Of a stretch of 64,000 bases of DNA, positions 33,346-45,283 are shown piece after piece. The translations under genes were made by a program, and so were the position numbers. Position 1 is the first letter of the stretch; each line of letters opens with the position of its first letter. Source of the stretch: Oehlia diaphana (Eukaryota; Glomeromycota; Glomeromycetes; Glomerales; Glomeraceae); contig QZLH01000065.1 of the NCBI GenBank assembly GCA_003833135.1, positions 114,780 to 178,779 on the forward strand, read 5' to 3'. A model generated the notes under the pieces. That model saw nothing but the letters and a program-made list of their open reading frames with translations. It did not search any database and was not told where the DNA came from.

Positions 33346-35988
33346 GGTACTCACTTATTCTTTTTCTTTTTCCTTACACTTTTTCCTTTATTAAACAGCT
33401 TCTTCAGTACTTTTTGGCACTGATTTTAAAATTTCTTTATTTTATTTATTTTTTTTTTTTCTAAATTACTTTTAACATTTTTGAACACTAACATTCATGA
33501 TTTTTTTCTTAAGAATTTTTCTTTACAAGCACTTATCTATAACCGAATTAGAAGAAATATGAAGGAAGAATGAACAACTAATATATAATTATTTCTGTTG
33601 TTATAAGATTACAATTAGAAAGAAATCTATACTATTACCAATTGATAATAAATTTATTTTATACAAGAATAATTATTTAATTTGGAACATTATTACAAAA
33701 AAAGATCATTAATATATTTTTAAACGATATTAAATTTTAAGTGATTTATTTATAAATTTTCATTCATCATTTATTTGGTTTTCCATTAACATAAACTCTC
33801 TCAACCTATTCTTAATAATCATATCATAAACATCTATTTAATTTAAAAATAACAAAAAAAATTAAAAATTAAAAATATCCTTTATAAATTACACCTACTT
33901 TGTTTTTACCAGAGTTTATAGTATAAGCATTCGATAAAAAATTTGAATTTTCAAAAGTGTAAATGATGAGTATTCAATATTTTAAGTACATCTTTCTGAG
34001 AAAAATTAATCCTCAATAAATAAAATAAGATGAATTAAACTCTATCCATATTAGGAATGCCAACGGTCGGTTCGATTCGGGTTTCGATTTTATAGCTGTT
34101 TTCATAAGAACTGGAACAAAATAAATTTTTGAACCCGGCCGCCTACCCACCAATCCGGTTCAGTTGTTATTTATTTTACAAATCAAACTATCAAATCTGG
34201 ATCACGTGCCCAGCTAAAAATACCGGATCGGCGGATCGGCGGATCGGAAACAGCTGTAAAACTGCAGTTTTTTCAACCAAAACCGAACCGACCACAAAAC
34301 CGACCGATAAAACTGAACTACAAAACCGATTGCAAAACTACTGCAAAACCGAATAAAATAATGCCATAAAGTATTAACTATAATATTTTGATTAATATGC
34401 TTTAAGTTTACGCAATTTTTTTACAACAATAACGCTGATGTTGTGAATTTTCAGAGAAACAAAAATCTAGCAATCAACGAGTAAATTTGATAATTTTCAA
34501 AAATGAGAATACTATACACAAAAACACTAAAATCATAGTTTTTAATGATAATCTCAATAATTAATGAAATCATTTTTTTTTTTCGGGATATACTAAAAAT
34601 TTACAATTAATCTATCGGTTTTTTGATCGTTTTTTATATATAAAACCAATGGTTAACCGGTCGGTCATGGACTGAAACCGAACTGATAACCGAACAGGTA
34701 AAATCCGGTTATGAACGATTATAATCAAACTTTTGGCATCCTTAATCCATATTGCCTTGGATCTCAAATTATTACAAGTATTTGAATTTTTTGACCTGTA
34801 CAAAACTATATACTGTATATTGGAACATTAGATCTATTTAATAATGACAAAAAGATTTTGGTTAGAAAAATTGTAATTATGCAAAAAAATCAAATCTGTG
34901 TGAAGTTAAGTAATTTGATGTATAGATCTAAACATTATTTGTAACAATAAAACTAAATGATATCCTTCCCTAGTTGACCTAATTATGCATGTTATGCAAG
35001 CATTCTCCATATAACAAAAAATTTTTGACCATTGTAAATCACATAACTGATTCCTTCTAAATCCCTTCCTACAGCAGGGAATTTTTATGATGGTAACTAA
35101 TTGAAAGAAGATCCTCATTTACTCGGAATATTTAATTATCAATAAATTCTCAATATTCTGTAATTTTCAATTTGTAAATAGAAAATTTACTTACAGGTAT
35201 CCTGTTTGATAAATTTGTTTTGTTTTTCATTTTTACTATATTGAAAAAAAAATAGGTTATAAAAAATAGTTATTGGGTGGCCGAATTACGGATAAACTGC
35301 GTTATTATGCAGGCGTCCAAGAAGATCATGTTTCAATTTTTCATATAAAATAAACTCAATTTATGCATCATATTCTAATGATTATATTGATCCATTGCAT
35401 AACATTTAAATTTACTACTTATAGTTACGCTTAAAAATATTGTAAACTAAACTAGTTTCGCCTAAATAATCTACAAAAACATTTCCACATTTGGGTTTCA
35501 GAAGTTTCAGCATATATTGGGCGAAACTTGGGCGAAAAACGTTTCGGCCGAAATTATAATTAAAATATTATATAAGTTTAAAACGATTCTTTTGAAACTA
35601 CGAAATTTTTGTATGATTAAATCCAAGGAATATTTTTAATCCGATCCTCTTTCAGTAAATTGTTTGATTTCTTTTATTCAATAATTCCTAAATTTGGCAA
35701 CATGTGCTTAAGATCCTAAATTAAAAAGAATTAAAAAAATTTTTTTTTTTTGAATTATTTAAATTAGGGCCGATATACATAAAAAATCAAAACAGTGACT
35801 AGTTTGATCGGCACAAAATTAAACATAATTACCACAAACCAATTATATTTGCCCTGAACTTTTTTTGTACAACATGAAAACTTCAAATTTTGCATATATT
35901 ATTTATGTAGTACTTGCTCAGCCTAATTTACAAAATAAATAATTTCTTCTTCCAATTTAAATTTTTAAAAATCTCAAAAATAATTATA
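33346..35988. other. Intergenic region carrying a hAT-like element
   Basis: No supported gene; the 34052-34744 element occupies part of it. The last 100 bp (about 35891-35957) resemble the 5' flank of the next BTB gene at 38419-38503 (ATTATTTATGTAG and AATTTCTTCTTC blocks). Confidence 0.5.
34052..34744. mobile_element. Non-autonomous hAT-like element, 693 bp, 8-bp TSD
   Basis: Left end TAGGAATGCCAA and the reverse complement of the right end TAAGGATGCCAA match at 10 of 12 positions and begin with the TA typical of hAT ends. Both sides are flanked by the identical 8-mer ATCCATAT (34044-34051 and 34745-34752). The interior has AAACCGAACCGACC-type subterminal repeats near both ends and no transposase frame. 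Confidence 0.88.
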
Positions 35989-37544
35989 ATGGTCGATAAT
36001 AAACTTTTATCAAAATTATCTCAAAATTTACTTGAAATTTTAAATGATGAAGAATATTATGATATTACTATTGAAGTTGGTATTGATCCTTATATAAAAA
36101 TATTTCGATCGCATATGGTTATTTTAAATTATCGTTCCCCTTATTTGAAAAGAATTTTATCAACTAATAAAAAGAAAAATGATGGAACTTTGACGCACAT
36201 TAAATTATCAAATGTTTCGCCGGAAATTTTTCAAGTAATTTTAAGGTAATAAGGAATTTCAAATAAGTAATTTTTTTTTTTTTTTTTAAAGTAGAAATAT
36301 ATATTAATAAATTTTTTTCTTCCAGGTATATTTATGGGGGAAGAATTCCTTTAGAGGAATGTGATACTTCAGATATAATTAAAATTTTGGACGCCGCTAA
36401 TATATTGAGTCTTCAAGAATTAATCATTTATTTACAATCCTTTTTAATTGAAAATAAAACAAAATGGATGGAAGAAAATTTTGATTTAATATATCGAACA
36501 AGTTTCGAAAATAATACTTTCTCAGAACTTCAAAAATATTGTACTGATTTAATATCTAAAGAACCAGCTAAAATATTCAAATCACCAAATATTTCTTCAA
36601 TTCCAGAAAATCTATTAATATCTATTATTCAAAATGATTATCTTCAAATGAACGAAGTTCAAATTTGGGAACAATTGATTAAATGGGGACTCGCTCAACA
36701 TCCTGAACTTCCCTCTGATTTTACAAACTATTCAAAAGATGATTTTAAAACTTTAAAAAATACTTTACAACAATGTATCCCATTTATTAGATTTTATAAT
36801 TTATCATCTAAAGAATTTACGGATAACGTATTACCTTATAGAAAACTTTTACCAAAGGATTTATATGAAGATTTATTGAAAACTTTTTTGACCCTTTCAG
36901 ATCCTAATAGTAAGCCAGAAAATAAATCAAGACCTCGTATAACTAATGACATTAAGTTAAATTTACCAAATTATGAGAATGATAGTGATCAAGTTGAAAA
37001 TAATAAATCTATGGTTAATATGACTTCTTATAATTGGAAAGTTACTGAAGAAGATAGTAAAAAACGGGAAGAACTTAGAAAATCGAAAGATATATTAAAA
37101 GAAAAACTTAATAAGTTGAGACATTCAATGTTGAAAAACCCCGCCGAAGAACAAAGCAAATGGTGGGAAGTAGTTACCGAAGAACCTAAAAAATGGGAAG
37201 AACCTACCGAAGAACAAAACAATTGGTTGGAAGAAGAGTGGGAAAAACCTATAAAGTGGGAAAAACTTACCGAAGAACAAAATGAGTGGCGGGAACCTAC
37301 CGAAAAGTGGGTGAAATCTGCCAAAAGCCCTAATGAAAAGTGGGTGAAACCTTCAAAAAGCCCTAATGAAAAGTGGGTGAAATCTGCCAAAAATCCTAAT
37401 GAAAAGTGGGTAAAATCTGCCAAAAACCCCAATGAAAAGTGGGTGTCTACTAAAACGTGGGTGAAACCTACCGTCGAAAAACCTAAAAGGTGGGTAGAAC
37501 CTACCGAAAAACCTAAAACTCCGGATAATGATACGTGGTGGTAA
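35989..37544 (+). CDS. BTB-BACK domain protein 4 with NEKWVK repeat tail
   Basis: Exons 35989-36245 and 36326-37544 encode 491 residues, with the intron in the family's conserved position. BTB is about residues 15-95 and BACK about 100-285. The tail is charged and Trp-rich: loosely repeated EEQxxWWE / EEPKKWEEP segments, then about four 11-residue units KWVKSAKSPNE (33 bp each). An upstream in-frame Met (35914) exists, but the MVDNKLLSKLSQNLLE start agrees with the paralogues. The EEP-type repeat goes on beyond the TAA at 37542-37544 (EPTEEHKKW before the next stop), so the tail length probably varies between copies or alleles. Confidence 0.87.
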
Positions 37545-38519
37545 GAACCTACTGAAGAACATAAAAAGTGGGGAATATAGTAGTGCCGAAGAATTAAAAA
37601 ATTGGGATAAAACTAAGAAGCGGAATTGCCTAAAACTACTAAAGGATCTTGGGATGAATCACAGAAACATAGATGTTCGATATTTGCATTCGGAGGGTAA
37701 TATAGATCTCAGGTTAAAATGAGAATTTATATTTTGAAATTAAAAAATCTGACAAGAATTTTTTTATACACTGTACCTCTCTTTAACTATTTATATACTA
37801 AAATTACGCAATAAATAAAAATATTTTTATACATAATTAATAAAGTTTGCTGCTAATATCGTTGGTGATGGCCAACTTGTGAGCCAGAGTTCCTTTAATA
37901 CGAATTCAACTTAACGTAAAATTATTAATAAGGCGTCAAAATAAATATTTATAAATCTGTGGCTTTATAGAACAAAACAAATTCGGTAAAAACCGGGGAT
38001 TGGACTCGTAATAGTTGTCGCATATTTGCGTAAAAATTAATAAAACATTGTACGGCACTCTAAATTCAATTAGAAAGTAATAAATTAAGTGATATTTAAT
38101 ATCATCCCAAAAGTGAATAAAATAAAATTGCGCTATGCAATAATATTCTATATTTATATAAATAAATACAGTATATATAATGAATTATTAATTAGTGTTT
38201 CTTATCCTCTTCATTATCGGTTGGAACCATTTAATTAAAAAAAAAAAAAAAGAAATAGAATGATTAATATAGCACATTATTGACTATATTATAAAATTTT
38301 AAATAATTCTATTGTCACATTTCTTTATCAAGCCTAAAAGAAGAATAATAACATTCGGTTAGATGATGATAATCATTTTATGTATAGCATGTATAATGGC
38401 CCTTATGATGATAGATCTGCATGTATTATTTATGTAGCACATAACCTGAATTACGAATGAATTGCAAATAAAGTTGTCTATTTTGACAATTTCTTCTTCA
38501 TAACTTAAATTTAATTATA
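37545..38519. other. Intergenic region
   Basis: The first about 180 bp still resemble the preceding repeat tail (EPTEEHKKW, then AEELKNWDKTKK in another frame). The rest is AT-rich. A segment just upstream of the next gene (about 38419-38503) resembles the corresponding segment upstream of the 35989 gene. Confidence 0.5.
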
Positions 38520-39987
38520 ATGACTGATGATAAACTTTCGTCAAAATTGTCTCAGAATTTACTTGAAATTCTAAATGATGAAGAATATTATGATGTTACT
38601 ATTGAAGTTGGTAATGATCCTTATATAAAAATATTTCGGGCGCATATGGTTATTTTATATTATCGTTCCCCTTATTTGAAAAGAATTTTATCAACTAATA
38701 AAAAGAAAAGTGATGAAATTTTGGCGCACGTTAAATTACCAAATATTTCACCTGAAATTTTTCAAATAATTTTAAGGTAAAAAAAATAAATAGTTCGTTA
38801 TTATTTTTTTTTTTAGTCTTTGTTTAGAAAGTAGGAATATATTTATAATTTTTCCTTTTCTCAGTTATATTTATAGAGGAAAAATTTCTTTGGAGGAATG
38901 TGAAACTTTAGATATAATTAAAATTTTGGATGCCGCTGGTATACTAAGTCTTCAAGAATTAGTTGTTTATTTACAATCCTTTTTAATTAAGAATAAAACA
39001 AAATGGATGGAAGAAAATTTTGATTTAATATATCAAACAAGTTTTGAAACCAATTCTTACTTGGAACTTCAAAAATATTGTACCGATTTAATAACCAAAA
39101 AACCAGCTAAAATATTCAAATCTCCAAATTTTTCTTCAATTCCAGAAAAACTTTTAATATCTCTTATTCAAAATGATTATCTTCAAATGAACGAAGTTCA
39201 AATTTGGGAACGAGTGATTAAATGGGGTCTCGCTAAAAATCCCGAACTTCCTTCCGATTTTACAAACTATTCAAAAAATGATATCAAAAATTTAAAGAAT
39301 ACATTACAAAAATGTATTCCGTTTATTAGATTTTATAATTTATCATCTAAGGAATTTATAGATAATGTATTACCTTACAGAAAACTTTTACCAAAGGAAT
39401 TATATGAAGATTTATTGAAAACTTTTTTGAATCTTTTGGAGCCTAATAGTAAACCAAAAAATAAATCAAGACCTCGTCTAAATAATGACGAGTTACCTAC
39501 CGTGGCTTCTTTTCCTTACAATAAGAAAGAAACTAAAGAATCTGAATATTGGGAACATCCTACTACATCACTTAAAACTAAACGATGTGAAGAACTCGAA
39601 CGACCTGAAGTACCTAAACTCGATGATTGGGGAGAATTTAGACCTTGGAATATTGAAGAACTTAAAAAACCTGAAGAACCTGAAAAACTTGAACCTAAGA
39701 ATACTGAAGAACCTTGGTATACTGATGAAATTAAAAAACCTCAACCTAAGAATATTGAAGAACCTTGGTATACTGATGAAATTAAAAAACCTGAACCTGA
39801 GAATATTGAAGAACCTTGGTATACTGATGAAATTAAAAAACCTCAACCTAAGAATACTGAAGAACCTTGGTATACTGAAGAAAGTAAACCTGAAGAACAA
39901 AAAAAAGCTGAAGATTGGAAAGTACATGAAAATTGGGAAATTAAGAAAGAAAAATTTTCACTATTTACACGACGTTCGAGAAAGTAA
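38520..39987 (+). CDS. BTB-BACK domain protein 5 with EEPWYTDEI repeat tail
   Basis: Exons 38520-38776 and 38865-39987 encode 459 residues. The split codon reads AG|T (Ser) instead of the AG|G/AG|A (Arg) of its relatives, and YIYRGKI replaces YIYGGKI. Otherwise BTB (about 15-95) and BACK (about 100-285) are near-identical to the neighbour at 35989, and the two are a recent tandem pair. The tail holds about four 17-residue units EEPWYTDEIKKPQPKNI (51 bp each) and ends with a basic FTRRSRK. Confidence 0.87.
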
Positions 39988-40590
39988 TATGGTATTCATG
40001 TATTTTATCTGAATTTCAAATTATTGTGGATCTCACATAAATAGAGTTAGTCCATTTACTCCATTATTTAAGAATACATTTTCAATTTAGTGAATTGTAA
40101 AGAAATCTCAATAAATGATATGAATATAACGTTTTATTATTTAATTAAACAGCTTTTAATTTTACGCAGCAGCGACAAAATTAAAGATTTTCGTTATCCA
40201 TGAACGTTCGGCTTATACCGACAGTTTTGTAATCAATTTACGGGAAACCAAAGTCCGAATCGGTAAAGACCAGTTAATGATGGTTATAACCGAATCCACC
40301 CATCGTATTTGTTACATATTTGCGTAATAAATGATAAACTACGGTATTATAACGTAACTGAACCCGAAAATGTATTTGTAATATGATCTTTCAAAAAAGA
40401 AAAAAATTTATTTTGATGATATTCGATATTCGATGCAAAAAATCTATCTATAATAAAATGTTTAAATCTTTACAGATTGATAAAAAGTGATAAATATTAC
40501 ATATGATATGCGTGATTAAATTGATTAAATTACAGTAAATGTTTTTAATTTAAATATAAACAAGTATATATTGTATAATGGAATTATTAA
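39988..40590. other. Intergenic region
   Basis: About 0.6 kb, AT-rich. Some AACCG/CGGTTAT motifs near 40200-40310 resemble those in the hAT-like elements. No feature with defined ends. Confidence 0.4.
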
Positions 40591-41090
40591 CTAGAAATCC
40601 GTTTCCTCCTCATCATCATTTGGAACTATTTAAAATAAAAATATTATTAGTTATTTTATTAATGCGAAAAAAAAATAACGATAATAAAATATTTTAATAT
40701 TTACTGTAATCAGGAATTTCAAGAAATTCTTGCATAGAATCTGTGGTTGAAAGTCTCCGTATTTCTTTATTATTATTTTTATTTAAACCATTTAAACTAT
40801 TTAAACCTAAAAAATAATAATCATTTTGTTATTAAAAAAAAAAAAATTATTTATTTAATTTAAATAAAAAAAAAAACTTTATAATTACGTTCGATTGCTT
40901 CTTTAGTGAGAGGAGTTGGAAAAGTCTTATCTTCCTCAACTTCACTAGTTATTGAATGATCCAGTATGATTTTTTGATTTCCTTCATCATGCTGTGAATT
41001 TTTTCGTTGTTGTTTATATAACTCTTGTTTTTTATTCATTGTATTATTATCTTGTTGAGAGTTTTCCGTTTGATTTTGAATTGAATTCAT
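40591..41090 (-). CDS. Small three-exon protein, acidic C-terminus, unknown function
   Basis: Exons 40889-41090, 40705-40806 and 40591-40625 join in phase 1 at both introns to give 112 residues. The N-terminal half is Gln/Asn/Lys-rich and probably disordered (NQTENSQQDNN, KKQELYKQQRKN). The middle carries TFPTPLTKEAIERLNSL, and the end EFLEIPDY-IPNDDEEETDF is strongly acidic. The matching phases, GT-AG sites and the continuous ERLNSLNGLN and PDYIPNDDEE joins support the model. No family recognised. Confidence 0.75.
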
Positions 41091-42447
41091 GTTAAAAAAT
41101 TTCGGTTTTAAAAAAAATATGTATTAGTACAATAAATTTTCTTAAAAAATTTCAGTTTTAATGGAAAGTATATATATTTTTTTTTTTTTTGAGAAAAAAC
41201 GAATTCCCCCTCAATATTTATAATTTTTTTTCCCCTGATTCTAATTATAATAAACCCCGTTTTCGGGAAAATTCCGTATATCAATTACGTGTACGGCCGA
41301 TAATCAAACAATATATTATAAATAATAATAACGTAACGTAGCATCATTCTCAAAGAATGTTACACGGTTTATTTGTTCATTGAGAAAGTCAAATAACCGA
41401 ATTATTATGGCAAAATATTTTTTTCTCTTGGAATTTTCCTTAATCTAGAATAATACTTTTAAATTTTTTTTAACGCCTCATTTATGACATATCCAATTGT
41501 TCATAACTTAACTGCTTGAAACGATTGTCAATAGGCCTATTGTTGTATTACGTATGATCAACATAGCTTATCTGTTGTTAGCTGTTAGTATCTATCATAG
41601 TTCACTATTAAAATATACCATTATTAGTTTGCATCTGCTGTACGCTCATAATTACATAATATATGTCATGGACTAATTTATATACATATTTATGCAAACG
41701 TTTGCACTTTGTTGATATTGTCGTTGGTTATTGAAGAACGTAATTTATAACTGTACGTCAAAGCTGAACAAACCGATGGAGTCCTCAATTCCATATGGAG
41801 TTCCATGTTTATGATTAATAATCACCATGTATGAACTTATTGTCCATTGAACCAGTTTAAATGTTACGTATTCTCGTCTTGCGTGTAATAGTTTAATGCA
41901 TTCAATTTACCTTTATCTTTTTTTAGAGATGTACTTAATTGTCCGATACGGAATTCTTAAATTTTTTGTACAACAATATAATGACTCTGAAAACGTTCCT
42001 TCATGGAAAGCATTTTGTCATGATCGTCGTATGACATTCGTACTCTGTAACACTAGTATATATATAGATGCATATCATTTTATTATTATTTTTTTCTCCG
42101 GAAAACGTGTATTTTTTTTTCCTTCGGTTATTGTTATTTGTTAAAAGGTTTATGGAATATTATAGAACGAATTACTATCAGTGATAGTATCATAACTTTT
42201 AATTTATTATATTTATTATAATTACCTTTCTTTATACAAAAAAAAAAGTAATTTTTTTCCCCGAGATACGTAACGTAAATCTTGTACTTTCAAATTTCTT
42301 TCTTCAAATTATTTCTTCTACATTTTATAAAAATAAAATAAGGTAATATTTTTTTTCTATGAATTTTTATTATTGTTTAACAAATATAATAATAATAATA
42401 AAAAATATTCATATATCTCATTTAAAATCACTTTTAGGTTAATAATA
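41091..42447. other. Intergenic region between divergent genes
   Basis: About 1.36 kb, presumably with promoters of the small minus-strand gene and the plus-strand coiled-coil gene. A likely 5'-UTR acceptor (TTTTAG) lies just before the 42448 start. No other feature recognised. Confidence 0.4.
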
Positions 42448-42782
42448 ATGTCATCTAAAAGTCTTAACTCAAAAAATCTTGAAAAATCATTTGATATATC
42501 TGAACGTGATAATAAATTGATCTCAGGTGCACTTTCTCTTATATGGATAAAAACTAATCATAAAGTTGAAACATGTACTTTTAAAGGTGATGTGGTTACG
42601 ATATCTTATAATCATAAATCAAGATATTTTGATATATATGAATCAATTGATGATATCGATTCAATATTTTCGGATTTTACGGTAAATTAGAATATTATAA
42701 AAAATTTTACTTTCTTATTTTATTATCTTATTTACTTTTTAAAGTTAAAATTAATCATTAATCTTTTTTTTTTTTTTACGTC

Positions 42783-42837
<55 letters not shown>

Positions 42838-43503
42838 CGGGAGGAATTAAAAGATACCAAGGTATATATATATATAAATNNNNNNNNNNNNNNNNNNNNN
42901 NNNNNNNNNNNNNNNNNNNNNNNNNNNNNNNNNNNNNNNNNNNNNNNNNNNNNNNNNNNNNNNNNNNNNNNNNNNNNNNNNNNNNNNNNNNNNNNNNNNN
43001 NNNNNNNNNNNNNNNNNNNNNNNNNNNNNNNNNNNNNNNNNNNNNNNNNNNNNNNNNNNNNNNNNNNNNNNNNNNNNNNNNNNNNNNNNNNNNNNNNNNN
43101 NNNNNNNNNNNNNNNNNNNNNNNNNNNNNNNNNNNNNNNNNNNNNNNNNNNNNNNNNNNNNNNNNNNNNNNNNNNNNNNNNNNNNNNNNNNNNNNNNNNN
43201 NNNNNNNNNNNNNNNNNNNNNNNNNNNNNNNNNNNNNNNNNNNNNNNNNNNNNNNNNNNNNNNNNNNNNNNNNNNNNNNNNNNNNNNNNNNNNNNNNNNN
43301 NNNNNNNNNNNNNNNNNNNNNNNNNNNNNNNNNNNNNNNNNNNNNNNNNNNNNNNNNNNNNNNNNNNNNNNNNNNNNNNNNNNNNNNNNNNNNNNNNNNN
43401 NNNNNNNNNNNNNNNNNNNNNNNNNNNNNNNNNNNNNNNNNNNNNNNNNNNNNNNNNNNNNNNNNNNNNNNNNNNNNNNNNNNNNNNNNNNNNNNNNNNN
43501 NNN

Positions 43504-43559
<56 letters not shown>

Positions 43560-45283
43560 CGGGAGGAATTAAAAGATACCAAGGTATATATATATATAAA
43601 TACAGTATTACATGTTTTGATTTTATAAAATCATATTTTTTTTTTTTTAATAATGTATAATATCTTCCAAAATTTATTAATGTATTTACAGAGAAAGTTA
43701 AATAATGTGTCGAATGAACTTGAAGATTATAAAAATAGAATTGACTTACTTTCAAGAGAGAATATCAATTTACAGGTAAAAGATAACGATAATATAATAA
43801 ATAATATTGTTTTTATATATTTTTATTAATAATCTTATTATTATTATTGTTATTATTTTTTAAAAAAAAGAATGAATTACAAAAGTATATACATGATCAA
43901 TCAAATTATGATACTTCTACTTCTGGTACAAGGGATACAGTAGTTTCTTCAGATGATGAAAGACTTGAGCCTGCAGATGAAATTACGGATCATTCAACAA
44001 CATCCAATACAATATATCCATCAACATCAGAATCAAAGTTTGAAGATTCGATAGCAATACAAGAAGTAAGAGTAGTAATAGAATCAAATTTCAAAGAACT
44101 AGAACTTACATCAGAATCAAAATCAACAGCTGCAACTGTAAAAACGCCCAAATTGAAGTCTGCAGCTACATCCGAATCTGAATCAGAGGCGTCAACTCCG
44201 GAAACATATAATTTGAGATCAGAGACATCTAAATCAAGATTGGAGACGGCAACTGCAACTAAACATAAATTAGGATCATCTGTAAAAGAAAAATTATCAA
44301 CAAAAGAAAACGAAAAATTAAATAAAAGCAAAAAACGTAAAGTAGATAGTATTTTAATTACTTCAGGAGGGGAAGAGGAAGATAATAATCGTGATGATGA
44401 TAATGTTGAAATTATAAATATTAATCCTAAAGAACAAGGATTGAGTCCTTTCAAATCGCTGTTACTGAATAAAGGAAAAAAATTACGTGAGATTTTGTTA
44501 ACCCCTAATGATACGCTTGAATCCAATTCAAAAATAATAAATGCCTTACGTGAATTAACATCTAAACCTCTTAATATATTAGATGAAATTTCTGCTGAAG
44601 ATAGAATTTATCAATGGCAAAAACAAGAATCACAATGTGAAAAATTTCAACTTGGTGCTGAATCATATAATTTATTACATTTAATGTCACTTGTTCAGGT
44701 TTATGATGATATCTTAAGGGTTGGTGAAGAATTAAAAAAAGATCCTAAAAATGATATAGATGATGTTAAACTTTGGGTAATTGAATTTTTATGTGATAAA
44801 TTGAAAATTGATAGCAAAACAGAACAAAAAAATAGATTAGGATGTAATAGATTACGTAAATTGTTCTGTGAAGGAATTACAAGTGACCAACTTGTACAAG
44901 CAGGATGTTTTAAAGTTGATTTCTTTGTTAAACCAGAAAATTATAATGTTTTTTTGTCACAAATTCCTTCGTTAAAAAAACGTCGTGATATTTCATCGAA
45001 CAATTATCTTAAAGAAATATTATCTCTTAAAATTTCTAATATCGATTTAGATAATCTTACATTCTCTCAATCAAATATACCTAAATTTATGTATAATAAT
45101 GAAGAATCTGATGATATAGAAGTATTAAGTTTTACAAAAAATACCAAAAATAATGAAAGTATTACTAAAAAGCATAATAATACATCAAATAAAAAACAAA
45201 AAATCAAATTTAAATTGCATTTAGGAAAAGATTTTAACGATATAGCTCATAAATATAAGGAAGATGAATATATTGCACTATAG
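42448..45283 (+). CDS. Coiled-coil protein with KKRKV-type NLS, unknown family
   Basis: Exons 42448-42681, a 24-nt exon present twice (42838-42861 and 43560-43583, on either side of the N-gap), 43692-43775 and 43871-45283. All junctions are phase 0; with the 24-nt exon counted once the protein has 584 residues. Exons 2 to 4 form a coiled coil (REELKDTK, RKLNNVSNELEDYKNRIDLL, NELQKYI). A Ser/Thr/Glu-rich, probably disordered stretch follows, then a basic cluster KSKKRKVDS resembling a monopartite nuclear localisation signal. A more ordered C-terminal region of about 190 residues (RIYQWQKQE ... LWVIEFLCDKL ... KLFCEGITSDQL) comes next. The N-terminal 78 residues form a separate small domain. 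Function not recognised; a nuclear role is inference. Confidence 0.78.
42880..43503. other. Assembly gap (624 N) with duplicated flanks
   Basis: The 42 bases before the gap (42838-42879) are identical to 43560-43601 after it, and each is preceded by a run of about 50 T. The two contig ends therefore look like the same locus broken at a poly-T tract, so the true gap may be zero or negative. Confidence 0.9.

Noticed and set aside
34060..34090. GGTTCGATTC resembling a tRNA B box
   Set aside because: It lies in the end of the hAT-like element, there is no A box at proper distance, and no cloverleaf could be drawn.
37028..37562. Antisense open frames over the tail of BTB protein 4
   Set aside because: Shadows of the repeat-coded tail, with no start context or family match.
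39485..40012. Leu/Lys/Asn-rich frame and its antisense partner over the tail of BTB protein 5
   Set aside because: Out-of-frame readings of the 51-bp repeat.
42847..43755. Minus-strand open frame across the N-gap
   Set aside because: It exists only because N bases and poly-A/T translate without stops.
43990..44526. Antisense open frame in the coiled-coil gene
   Set aside because: Shadow of the Ser/Glu-rich coding region; the plus-strand frame is supported by spliced upstream exons.
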